From NCBI RefSeq assembly GCF_051014685.1, contig NW_027478597.1, forward strand, positions 821,501-885,500: a stretch of DNA of 64,000 nucleotides, written 5' to 3'. Source of the stretch: Ptiloglossa arizonensis (Eukaryota > Arthropoda > Insecta > Hymenoptera > Colletidae). Positions 53,201 to 64,000 of this stretch are shown here, piece by piece (position 1 is the stretch's first letter; the number at the start of each line of letters is the position of its first letter). Under the pieces are notes generated by a model. The model saw only the letters and a list, made by a program, of their open reading frames with translations. It ran no database searches and was not told where the DNA came from. A program made the position numbers and the translations under genes.

Positions 53201-55384
53201 TCCAAACTGCCATATCTCGCGAACGGAATGACCAATCCGCAAAATTTCTGTTGCATCTGAAAGTAGAAACTCGCCCGATTACAACGGTATGCGTACTTTT
53301 CCCCTAGGCCGTTCTAGTTATTCGTTTCGAGCATCAGAACTGCGAAAATGTTGAGTTTCTCAAGCGTTTCTTACCTCCAAACTGCCATATCTCGCGAACG
53401 GATTGACCAATCCGCAAAATTTCTGTTGCATCTGAAAGTAGAAACTCGCCCGATTACAACGCCATGCGTACTTTTCCCCTAGACCGTTCTAGTTATGCTT
53501 GTCGAGCATCAGAACTGCGAAAATTTTGAGTTTCTCAAGCGTTTCTTACCTCCAAACTGCCATATCTCGCGAACGGAATGACCAATCCGCAAAATTTCTG
53601 TTGCATCTGAAAGTAGAAACTCGCCCGATTACAACGGTATGCGTACTTTTCCCCTAGGCCGTTCTAGTTATTCGTTTCGAGCATCAGAACTGCGAAAATG
53701 TTGAGTTTCTCAAGCGTTTCTTACCTCCAAACTGCCATATCTCGCGAATGAATTGACCAATCCGCAAAATTTCTGTTGCATCTGAAGGTAGAAACTCGCC
53801 CGATTACAACGGTATGCGTACTTTTCCCCTAGGCCGTTCTGGTTATTCGTTTCGAGCATCAGAACTGCGAAAATATTGAGTTTCTCAAGCGTTTCTTACC
53901 TCCAAACTGCCATATCTCGCGAACGGAATGACCAATCCGCAAAATTTCTGTTGCATCTGAAAGTAGAAACTCGCCCGATTACAACACTATGAGTACTTTT
54001 CCCCTAGGCCGTTCTAGTTACTCGTTTCGAGCATCAGAACTGCGAAAATTTTGAGTTTCTCAAGCGTTTCTTACTTCCAAACTGCCATATCTCGCGAACG
54101 GATTGCCCAATCCGCAAAATTTCTGTTGCATCTGAAGGTTGAAACTCGCCCGATTACAACGGTATGCGTACTTTTCCCCTAGACCGTTCTAGTTATGCTT
54201 GTCGAGCATCTGAACTGCGAAAATTTTGAGTTTCTCAAGCGTTTCTTACCTCCAAACTGCCATATCTCGCGAACGGATTGACCAATCCGCAAAATTTCTG
54301 TTGCATCTGAAAGTAGAAACTCGCCCGATTACAACTGTATGCGTACTTTTCCCCTAGTCCGTTCTTGTTATTCGTTTCGAGCATCAGAACTGCGAAAATT
54401 TTGAGTTTCTCAAGCGTTTCTTACCTCCAAACTGCCATATCTCGCGAACGGAATGACCAATCCGCAAAATTTCTGTTGCATCTGAAAGTAGAAACTCGCC
54501 CGATTACAACGGTATGCGTACTTTTCCCCTAGGCCGTTCTAGTTACTCGTTTCGAGCATCAGAACTGCGAAAATTTTGAGTTTCTCAAGCGTTTCTTACT
54601 TCCAAACTGCCATATCTCGCGAACGGATTGCCCAATCCGCAAAATTTCTGTTGCATCTGAAGGTTGAAACTCGCCCGATTACAACGGTATGCGTACTTTT
54701 CCCCTAGACCGTTCTAGTTATGCTTGTCGAGCATCTGAACTGCGAAAATTTTGAGTTTCTCAAGCGTTTCTTACCTCCAAACTGCCATATCTCGCGAACG
54801 GATTGACCAATCCGCAAAATTTCTGTTGCATCTGAAAGTAGAAACTCGCCCGATTACAACTGTATGCGTACTTTTCCCCTAGTCCGTTCTTGTTATTCGT
54901 TTCGAGCATCAGAACTGCGAAAATTTTGAGTTTCTCAAGCGTTTCTTACCTCCAAACTGCCATATCTCGCGAACGGAATGACCAATCCGCAAAATTTCTG
55001 TTGCATCTGAAAGTAGAAACTCGCCCGATTACAACGGTATGCGTACTTTTCCCCTAGGCCGTTCTAGTTATTCGTTTCGAGCATCAGAACTGCGAAAATG
55101 TTGAGTTTCTCAAGCGTTTCTTACCTCCAAACTGCCATATCTCGCGAACGGATTGACCAATCCGCAAAATTTCTGTTGCATCTGAAAGTAGAAACTCGCC
55201 CGATTACAACGGCATGCGTACTTTTCCCCTAGACCGTTCTAGTTATGCTTGTCGAGCATCAGAACTGCGAAAATATTGAGTTTCTCAAGCGTTTCTTACC
55301 TCCAAACTGCCATATCTCGCGAACGGAATGACCAATCCGCAAAATTTCTGTTGCATCTGAAAGTAGAAACTCGCCCGATTACAA

Positions 55385-56784
55385 CACTATGAGTACTTTT
55401 CCCCTAGGCCGTTCTAGTTACTCGTTTCGAGCATCAGAACTGCGAAAATTTTGAGTTTCTCAAGCGTTTCTTACTTCCAAACTGCCATATCTCGCGAACG
55501 GATTGCCCAATCCGCAAAATTTCTGTTGCATCTGAAGGTTGAAACTCGCCCGATTACAACGGTATGCGTACTTTTCCCCTAGACCGTTCTAGTTATGCTT
55601 GTCGAGCATCTGAACTGCGAAAATTTTGAGTTTCTCAAGCGTTTCTTACCTCCAAACTGCCATATCTCGCGAACGGATTGACCAATCCGCAAAATTTCTG
55701 TTGCATCTGAAAGTAGAAACTCGCCCGATTACAACTGTATGCGTACTTTTCCCCTAGTCCGTTCTTGTTATTCGTTTCGAGCATCAGAACTGCGAAAATT
55801 TTGAGTTTCTCAAGCGTTTCTTACCTCCAAACTGCCATATCTCGCGAACGGAATGACCAATCCGCAAAATTTCTGTTGCATCTGAAAGTAGAAACTCGCC
55901 CGATTACAACGGTATGCGTACTTTTCCCCTAGGCCGTTCTAGTTATTCGTTTCGAGCATCAGAACTGCGAAAATGTTGAGTTTCTCAAGCGTTTCTTACC
56001 TCCAAACTGCCATATCTCGCGAACGGATTGACCAATCCTCAAAATTTCTGTTGCATCTGAAAGTAGAAACTCGCCCGATTACAACACTATGAGTACTTTT
56101 CCCCTAGGCCGTTCTAGTTACTCGTTTCGAGCATCAGAACTGCGAAAATTTTGAGTTTCTCAAGCGTTTCTTACTTCCAAACTGCCATATCTCGCGAACG
56201 GATTGCCCAATCCGCAAAATTTCTGTTGCATCTGAAGGTTGAAACTCGCCCGATTACAACGGTATGCGTACTTTTCCCCTAGACCGTTCTAGTTATGCTT
56301 GTCGAGCATCTGAACTGCGAAAATTTTGAGTTTCTCAAGCGTTTCTTACCTCCAAACTGCCATATCTCGCGAACGGATTGACCAATCCGCAAAATTTCTG
56401 TTGCATCTGAAAGTAGAAACTCGCCCGATTACAACTGTATGCGTACTTTTCCCCTAGTCCGTTCTTGTTATTCGTTTCGAGCATCAGAACTGCGAAAATT
56501 TTGAGTTTCTCAAGCGTTTCTTACCTCCAAACTGCCATATCTCGCGAACGGAATGACCAATCCGCAAAATTTCTGTTGCATCTGAAAGTAGAAACTCGCC
56601 CGATTACAACGGTATGCGTACTTTTCCCCTAGGCCGTTCTAGTTATTCGTTTCGAGCATCAGAACTGCGAAAATGTTGAGTTTCTCAAGCGTTTCTTACC
56701 TCCAAACTGCCATATCTCGCGAACGGATTGACCAATCCTCAAAATTTCTGTTGCATCTGAAAGTAGAAACTCGCCCGATTACAA
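55385..56784 (+). repeat. Tandem duplication of four monomers (2 x 700 bp)
   Basis: The block from 55385 to 56084 recurs at 56085-56784. Both end in the otherwise unseen variant 'accaatcctc' (ending at 56040 and 56740). The join lies inside the monomer at 55982, between 'accaatcctc' and 'cactatgag'. After the second copy the same left half is joined to 'acggcatgcg'. Confidence 0.9.
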
Positions 56785-57381
56785 CGGCATGCGTACTTTT
56801 CCCCTAGACCGTTCTAGTTATGCTTGTCGAGCATCAGAACTGCGAAAATTTTGAGTTTCTCAAGCGTTGCTTACTTCCAAACTGCCATATCTCGCGAACG
56901 GATTGACCAATCCGCAAAATTTCTGTTGCATCTGAAAGTAGAAGCTCGCCCGATTACAACGGTATACGTACTTTTCCCCCAGGCCGTTCTAGTTATTCGT
57001 TTCGAGCATCAGAACTGCGAAAATTTTGAATTTCTCAAGCGTATCTTACCTCCAAACTGCCATATCTCGCGAATGAATTGACCAATCCGCAAAATTTCTG
57101 TTGCATCTGAAAGTAGAAACTCGCCCGATTACAACGGTATGCGTACTTTTCCCCTAGGCCGTTCTAGTTATGCTTGTCGAGCATCAGAACTGCGAAAATT
57201 TTGAGTTTCTCAAGCGTTTCTTACCTCCAATCTGCCATATCTCGCGAACGGATTGACCAATCCGCAAAATTTCTGTTGCATCTGAAAGTAGAAACTCGCC
57301 CGATTACAACTGTATGCGTACTTTTCCCCTAGGCCGTTCTAGTTATTCGTGTCGAGCAACAGAACTGCGAAAATTTTGAGT

Positions 57382-58781
57382 TTCTCAAGCGTTGCTTACT
57401 TCCAAACTGCCATATCTCGCGAACGGATTGACCAATCCGCAAAATTTCTGTTGCATCTGAAAGTAGAAGCTCGCCCGATTACAACGGTATACGTACTTTT
57501 CCCCTAGGCCGTTCTAGTTATTGGTTTCGAGCATCAGAACTGCGAAAATTTTGAGTTTCTCAAGCGTTTCTTACCTCCAAACTGCCATATCTCGCGAACG
57601 GATTGACCAATCCGCAAAGTTTCTGTTGCATCTGAAAGTAGAAACGCGCCCGATTACAACACTATGAGTACTTTTCCCCTAGGCCGTTCTAGTTACTCGA
57701 TTCGAGCATCAGAACTGCGAAAGTTTTGAGTTTCTCAAGCGTTTCTTACTTCCAAACTGCCATATCTCGCGAACGGATTGACCAATCCGCAAAATTTCTG
57801 TTGCATCTGAAGGTTGAAATTCGCCCGATTACAACGGTATGCGTACTTTTCCCCTAGACCGTTCTAGTTATGCTTGTCGAGCATCTGAACTGCGAAAATT
57901 TTGAGTTTCTCAAGCGTTTCTTACCTCCAAACTGCCATATCTCGCGAACGGATTGACCAATCCGCAAAATTTCTGTTGCATCTGAAAGTAGAAATTCGCC
58001 CGATTACAACTGTATGCGTACTTTTCCCCTAGGCCGTTCTAGTTATTCGTGTCGAGCAACAGAACTGCGAAAATTTTGAGTTTCTCAAGCGTTGCTTACT
58101 TCCAAACTGCCATATCTCGCGAACGGATTGACCAATCCGCAAAATTTCTGTTGCATCTGAAAGTAGAAGCTCGCCCGATTACAACGGTATACGTACTTTT
58201 CCCCTAGGCCGTTCTAGTTATTGGTTTCGAGCATCAGAACTGCGAAAATTTTGAGTTTCTCAAGCGTTTCTTACCTCCAAACTGCCATATCTCGCGAACG
58301 GATTGACCAATCCGCAAAGTTTCTGTTGCATCTGAAAGTAGAAACGCGCCCGATTACAACACTATGAGTACTTTTCCCCTAGGCCGTTCTAGTTACTCGA
58401 TTCGAGCATCAGAACTGCGAAAATTTTGAGTTTCTCAAGCGTTTCTTACTTCCAAACTGCCATATCTCGCGAACGGATTGACCAATCCGCAAAATTTCTG
58501 TTGCATCTGAAGGTTGAAATTCGCCCGATTACAACGGTATGCGTACTTTTCCCCTAGACCGTTCTAGTTATGCTTGTCGAGCATCTGAACTGCGAAAATT
58601 TTGAGTTTCTCAAGCGTTTCTTACCTCCAAACTGCCATATCTCGCGAACGGATTGACCAATCCGCAAAATTTCTGTTGCATCTGAAAGTAGAAACTCGCC
58701 CGATTACAACTGTATGCGTACTTTTCCCCTACTCCGTTCTTGTTATTCGTTTCGAGCATCAGAACTGCGAAAATTTTGAGT
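57382..58781 (+). repeat. Four-monomer HOR (2 x 700 bp)
   Basis: The order is a 'gttgcttacttcc/ggtatacg/ttattggtttcg' monomer, a 'gaaacgcgccc/cactatgagt/ttactcgattcg' monomer, a 'gaaggttgaaattcg' monomer and an 'acaactgtatg' monomer. It runs at 57382 and again at 58082. The last monomers differ: 'ctaggccg ... cgtgtcgagcaac' at 57907 and 'ctactccgttcttg' at 58607. The same four-monomer order starts again at 63157. Confidence 0.88.
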
Positions 58782-59831
58782 TTCTCAAGCGTTTCTTACC
58801 TCCAAACTGCCATATCTCGCGAACGGAATGACCAATCCGCAAAATTTCTGTTGCATCTGAAAGTAGAAACTCGCCCGATTACAACGGTATGCGTACTTTT
58901 CCCCTAGGCCGTTCTAGTTATTCGTTTCGAGCATCAGAACTGCGAAAATGTTGAGTTTCTCAAGCGTTTCTTACCTCCAAACTGCCATATCTCGCGAACG
59001 GATTGACCAATCCGCAAAATTTCTGTTGCATCTGAAAGTAGAAACTCGCCCGATTACAACGGCATGCGTACTTTTCCCCTAGACCGTTCTAGTTATGCTT
59101 GTCGAGCATCAGAACTGCGAAAATATTGAGTTTCTCAAGCGTTTCTTACCTCCAAACTGCCATATCTCGCGAACGGAATGACCAATCCGCAAAATTTCTG
59201 TTGCATCTGAAAGTAGAAACTCGCCCGATTACAACGGTATGCGTACTTTTCCCCTAGGCCGTTCTAGTTATTCGTTTCGAGCATCAGAACTGCGAAAATG
59301 TTGAGTTTCTCAAGCGTTTCTTACCTCCAAACTGCCATATCTCGCGAACGGATTGACCAATCCGCAAAATTTCTGTTGCATCTGAAAGTAGAAACTCGCC
59401 CGATTACAACGGCATGCGTACTTTTCCCCTAGACCGTTCTAGTTATGCTTGTCGAGCATCAGAACTGCGAAAATTTTGAGTTTCTCAAGCGTTGCTTACT
59501 TCCAAACTGCCATATCTCGCGAACGGATTGACCAATCCGCAAAATTTCTGTTGCATCTGAAAGTAGAAGCTCGCCCGATTACAACGGTATACGTACTTTT
59601 CCCCTAGGCCGTTCTAGTTATTCGTTTCGAGCATCAGAACTGCGAAAATTTTGAATTTCTCAAGCGTATCTTACCTCCAAACTGCCATATCTCGCGAACG
59701 GATTGACCAATCCGCAAAATTTCTGTTGCATCTGAAAGTAGAAACTCGCCCGATTACAACGGCATGCGTACTTTTCCCCTAGGCCGTTCTAGTTATTCGT
59801 TTCGAGCATCAGAACTGCGAAAATTTTGAGT

Positions 59832-61406
59832 TTCTCAAGCGTTTCTTACCTCCAAACTGCCATATCTCGCGAACGGAATGACCAATCCGCAAAATTTCTG
59901 TTGCATCTGAAAGTAGAAACTCGCCCGATTACAACACTATGAGTACTTTTCCCCTAGGCCGTTCTAGTTACTCGTTTCGAGCATCAGAACTGCGAAAATT
60001 TTGAGTTTCTCAAGCGTTTCTTACTTCCAAACTGCCATATCTCGCGAACGGATTGCCCAATCCGCAAAATTTCTGTTGCATCTGAAGGTTGAAACTCGCC
60101 CGATTACAACGGTATGCGTACTTTTCCCCTAGACCGTTCTAGTTATGCTTGTCGAGCATCTGAACTGCGAAAATTTTGAGTTTCTCAAGCGTTTCTTACC
60201 TCCAAACTGCCATATCTCGCGAACGGATTGACCAATCCGCAAAATTTCTGTTGCATCTGAAAGTAGAAACTCGCCCGATTACAACTGTATGCGTACTTTT
60301 CCCCTAGTCCGTTCTTGTTATTCGTTTCGAGCATCAGAACTGCGAAAATTTTGAGTTTCTCAAGCGTTTCTTACCTCCAAACTGCCATATCTCGCGAACG
60401 GAATGACCAATCCGCAAAATTTCTGTTGCATCTGAAAGTAGAAACTCGCCCGATTACAACGGTATGCGTACTTTTCCCCTAGGCCGTTCTAGTTATTCGT
60501 TTCGAGCATCAGAACTGCGAAAATGTTGAGTTTCTCAAGCGTTTCTTACCTCCAAACTGCCATATCTCGCGAACGGATTGACCAATCCGCAAAATTTCTG
60601 TTGCATCTGAAAGTAGAAACTCGCCCGATTACAACGGCATGCGTACTTTTCCCCTAGACCGTTCTAGTTATGCTTGTCGAGCATCAGAACTGCGAAAATT
60701 TTGAGTTTCTCAAGCGTTGCTTACTTCCAAACTGCCATATCTCGCGAACGGATTGACCAATCCGCAAAATTTCTGTTGCATCTGAAAGTAGAAGCTCGCC
60801 CGATTACAACGGTATACGTACTTTTCCCCTAGGCCGTTCTAGTTATTCGTTTCGAGCATCAGAACTGCGAAAATTTTGAATTTCTCAAGCGTATCTTACC
60901 TCCAAACTGCCATATCTCGCGGACGGATTGACCAATCCGCAAAATTTCTGTTGCATCTGAAAGTAGAAACTCGCCCGATTACAACTGTATGCGTACTTTT
61001 CCCCTACTCCGTTCTTGTTATTCGTTTCGAGCATCAGAACTGCGAAAATTTTGAGTTTCTCAAGCGTTTCTTACCTCCAAACTGCCATATCTCGCGAACG
61101 GAATGACCAATCCGCAAAATTTCTGTTGCATCTGAAAGTAGAAACTCGCCCGATTACAACGGTATGCGTACTTTTCCCCTAGGCCGTTCTAGTTATTCGT
61201 TTCGAGCATCAGAACTGCGAAAATGTTGAGTTTCTCAAGCGTTTCTTACCTCCAAACTGCCATATCTCGCGAACGGATTGACCAATCCGCAAAATTTCTG
61301 TTGCATCTGAAAGTAGAAACTCGCCCGATTACAACGGCATGCGTACTTTTCCCCTAGACCGTTCTAGTTATGCTTGTCGAGCATCAGAACTGCGAAAATA
61401 TTGAGT
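59832..61406 (+). repeat. Nine-monomer HOR (1575 bp), domain 3
   Basis: Nine monomers from one 'cactatgagt' unit (59832) to the next (61407). The next block repeats the first six in order up to about 62456: 'cactatgagt', 'gattgcccaatcc', 'tagtccgttcttg', 'aaaatgttgag', 'acggcatgcg' and 'gaagctcg/ggtatacg'. It then takes another route. The seventh monomer here has the rare 'cgcggacgg' and 'ctactccg'. Confidence 0.85.
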
Positions 61407-63156
61407 TTCTCAAGCGTTTCTTACCTCCAAACTGCCATATCTCGCGAACGGAATGACCAATCCGCAAAATTTCTGTTGCATCTGAAAGTAGAAACTCGCC
61501 CGATTACAACACTATGAGTACTTTTCCCCTAGGCCGTTCTAGTTACTCGTTTCGAGCATCAGAACTGCGAAAATTTTGAGTTTCTCAAGCGTTTCTTACT
61601 TCCAAACTGCCATATCTCGCGAACGGATTGCCCAATCCGCAAAATTTCTGTTGCATCTGAAGGTTGAAACTCGCCCGATTACAACGGTATGCGTACTTTT
61701 CCCCTAGACCGTTCTAGTTATGCTTGTCGAGCATCTGAACTGCGAAAATTTTGAGTTTCTCAAGCGTTTCTTACCTCCAAACTGCCATATCTCGCGAACG
61801 GATTGACCAATCCGCAAAATTTCTGTTGCATCTGAAAGTAGAAACTCGCCCGATTACAACTGTATGCGTACTTTTCCCCTAGTCCGTTCTTGTTATTCGT
61901 TTCGAGCATCAGAACTGCGAAAATTTTGAGTTTCTCAAGCGTTTCTTACCTCCAAACTGCCATATCTCGCGAACGGAATGACCAATCCGCAAAATTTCTG
62001 TTGCATCTGAAAGTAGAAACTCGCCCGATTACAACGGTATGCGTACTTTTCCCCTAGGCCGTTCTAGTTATTCGTTTCGAGCATCAGAACTGCGAAAATG
62101 TTGAGTTTCTCAAGCGTTTCTTACCTCCAAACTGCCATATCTCGCGAACGGATTGACCAATCCGCAAAATTTCTGTTGCATCTGAAAGTAGAAACTCGCC
62201 CGATTACAACGGCATGCGTACTTTTCCCCTAGACCGTTCTAGTTATGCTTGTCGAGCATCAGAACTGCGAAAATTTTGAGTTTCTCAAGCGTTGCTTACT
62301 TCCAAACTGCCATATCTCGCGAACGGATTGACCAATCCGCAAAATTTCTGTTGCATCTGAAAGTAGAAGCTCGCCCGATTACAACGGTATACGTACTTTT
62401 CCCCTAGGCCGTTCTAGTTATTCGTTTCGAGCATCAGAACTGCGAAAATTTTGAATTTCTCAAGCGTATCTTACCTCCAAACTGCCATATCTCGCGAATG
62501 AATTGACCAATCCGCAAAATTTCTGTTGCATCTGAAAGTAGAAACTCGCCCGATTACAACGGTATGCGTACTTTTCCCCTAGGCCGTTCTAGTTATGCTT
62601 GTCGAGCATCAGAACTGCGAAAATTTTGAGTTTCTCAAGCGTTTCTTACCTCCAAACTGCCATATCTCGCGAACGGATTGACCAATCCGCAAAATTTCTG
62701 TTGCATCTGAAAGTAGAAACTCGCCCGATTACAACTGTATGCGTACTTTTCCCCTAGGCCGTTCTAGTTATTCGTTTCGAGCATCAGAACTGCGAAAATG
62801 TTGAGTTTCTCAAGCGTTTCTTACCTCCAAACTGCCATATCTCGCGAATGAATTGACCAATCCGCAAAATTTCTGTTGCATCTGAAAGTAGAATCTCGCC
62901 CGATTACAACGGTATGCGTACTTTTCCCCTAGGCCGTTCTAGTTATGCTTGTCGAGCATCAGAACTGCGAAAATTTTGAGTTTCTCAAGCGTTTCTTACC
63001 TCCAAACTGCCATATCTCGCGAACGGATTGACCAATCCGCAAAATTTCTGTTGCATCTGAAAGTAGAAACTCGCCCGATTACAACTGTATGCGTACTTTT
63101 CCCCTAGGCCGTTCTAGTTATTCGTGTCGAGCAACAGAACTGCGTAAATTTTGAGT

Positions 63157-64000
63157 TTCTCAAGCGTTGCTTACTTCCAAACTGCCATATCTCGCGAACG
63201 GATTGACCAATCCGCAAAATTTCTGTTGCATCTGAAAGTAGAAGCTCGCCCGATTACAACGGTATACGTACTTTTCCCCTAGGCCGTTCTAGTTATTGGT
63301 TTCGAGCATCAGAACTGCGAAAATTTTGAGTTTCTCAAGCGTTTCTTACCTCCAAACTGCCATATCTCGCGAACGGATTGACCAATCCGCAAAATTTCTG
63401 TTGCATCTGAAAGTAGAAACGCGCCCGATTACAACACTATGAGTACTTTTCCCCTAGGCCGTTCTAGTTACTCGATTCGAGCATCAGAACTGCGAAAATT
63501 TTGAGTTTCTCAAGCGTTTCTTACTTCCAAACTGCCATATCTCTCGAACGGATTGACCAATCCGCAAAATTTCTGTTGCATCTGAAGGTTGAAATTCGCC
63601 CGATTACAACGGTATGCGTACTTTTCCCCTAGACCGTTCTAGTTATGCTTGTCGAGCATCAGAACTGCGAAAATTTTGAGTTTCTCAAGCGTTTCTTACC
63701 TCCAAACTGCCATATCTCGCGAACGGATTGACCAATCCGCAAAATTTCTGTTGCATCTGAAAGTAGAAACTCGCCCGATTACAACTGTATGCGTACTTTT
63801 CCCCTAGGCCGTTCTAGTTATTCGTGTCGAGCAACAGAACTGCGAAAATTTTGAGTTTCTCAAGCGTTGCTTACTTCCAAACTGCCATATCTCGCGAACG
63901 GATTGACCAATCCGCAAAATTTCTGTTGCATCTGAAAGTAGAAGCTCGCCCGACTACAACGGTATACGTACTTTTCCCCTAGGCCGTTCTAGTTATTGGT
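63157..64000 (+). repeat. Four-monomer HOR running off the window end
   Basis: The four-monomer order of 57382-58081 starts at 63157 and is complete at 63856. A further copy begins at 63857 and is cut by the window end after 144 bp. Private changes are 'ctctcgaacgg' near 63541 (loses the TCGCGA site) and 'cccgactac' near 63950. The array clearly continues past base 64000. Confidence 0.9.

Larger units (their letters stand above)
1..64000 (+). repeat. Satellite DNA array, 175-bp monomer, head to tail
   Basis: Every part of the window is a copy of the same 175-bp unit in one orientation. Starts of the 'ttctcaagcg' phase fall at 1, 176, 351 and 526, and continue with the same step to 63857. Summed small indels amount to only -19 bp over the window, giving 365 full monomers plus 144 bp. 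Recurrent one-base losses come from the variant 'gcaaaatttt' in place of 'gcgaaaatttt' and from shortened 'ttttccctag'. Most monomers differ from the consensus at a few positions only. Nothing interrupts the array: no mobile element, unique sequence or inversion. A unit near nucleosome length is typical of centromeric and pericentromeric satellites in plants and animals; the chromosomal location here is inferred. I do not recognise the family. Confidence 0.99.
34286..64000 (+). repeat. Domain 3: shuffled short HORs with private variants
   Basis: About 170 monomers are drawn from a library distinct from domain 1. Marks include 'acaacactatgag' with 'ttactcg', 'gattgcccaatcc' with 'gaaggttgaaa' and 'catctgaac', 'acaactgtatg' with 'tagtccgttcttg', 'ggaatgacc', 'aaaatgttgag', 'aaaatattgag', 'acggcatgcg', 'gaagctcg' with 'ggtatacg', and 'gcgtatc' with 'gaatgaattg'. 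The mark 'cactatgagt' occurs at 38061, 41211, 45060, 46635, 47685, 48910, 49610, 49960, 51360, 52760, 53985, 55385, 56085, 57660, 58360, 59935, 61510 and 63435. All steps after 45060 are exact multiples of 175 bp. Confidence 0.95.

Noticed and set aside
1..64000. CRISPR-like array (regular repeats)
   Set aside because: There are no unique spacers between short conserved repeats. The whole 175-bp unit is conserved, and variation is scattered and shared between copies.
1..64000. Tandem gene family, rDNA or tRNA cluster
   Set aside because: The unit shows no rRNA or 5S-like sequence, no tRNA A/B boxes with a cloverleaf, and no long coding frame on either strand.
1..64000. Transposable element insertions or target-site duplications in the array
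   Set aside because: The monomer register is unbroken apart from indels of one or two bases, so there is no room for an inserted element.

Overview
The whole 64 kb window is one uninterrupted satellite DNA array. A unit of 175 bp repeats head to tail on the + strand from the first base to the last. Taking the unit as starting at the 'ttctcaagcg' phase, which coincides with base 1, I count 365 complete monomers plus a 144-bp partial monomer (63857-64000). I see no gene, RNA gene, transposon, CRISPR array, inverted segment or unique spacer. A nucleosome-sized monomer, megasatellite-like organisation and multi-level higher-order repeats (HORs) point to a eukaryotic centromere, pericentromere or other constitutive heterochromatin. 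I do not recognise the satellite family and cannot name the species. The consensus monomer is about 44% G+C (45 C, 32 G) with 13 CpG sites, an observed/expected ratio of about 1.6, so CpG is not depleted.

The array falls into three domains, told apart by diagnostic variants. Domain 1 (about 1-26.9 kb) uses one library of about 20 monomer types, arranged first as a 10/11-mer of about 1.75-1.92 kb (1-5.9 kb), then as a very large 45/46-monomer super-repeat (8047-15916, 15917-23962, third copy broken off after about 3 kb). Domain 2 (about 26.9-33.4 kb) has a mixed library with 9-mer (1575 bp) and 15-mer (2626 bp) spacings. A short island of domain 1 monomers follows (33.2-34.3 kb). Domain 3 (about 34.3-64 kb) has its own variants and many short HORs (2-, 4-, 5-, 6-, 8- and 9-mers) that shuffle the same blocks. 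From 44957 to the end there is no net length change in 108 consecutive monomers.

Hybrid monomers mark the joins between types, which is the signature of unequal exchange or amplification. Within the monomer I note a 16-bp dyad symmetry at positions 43-58, a degenerate CENP-B-box-like sequence on the - strand at positions 92-108 (7 of 9 fixed bases), and uneven conservation along the unit. The short open reading frames in the window are chance products of the repeat: 175 is not a multiple of 3, so the frame rotates with each monomer. I found no evidence of a new protein-based or RNA-based system; the interest lies in the repeat family and its nested organisation.
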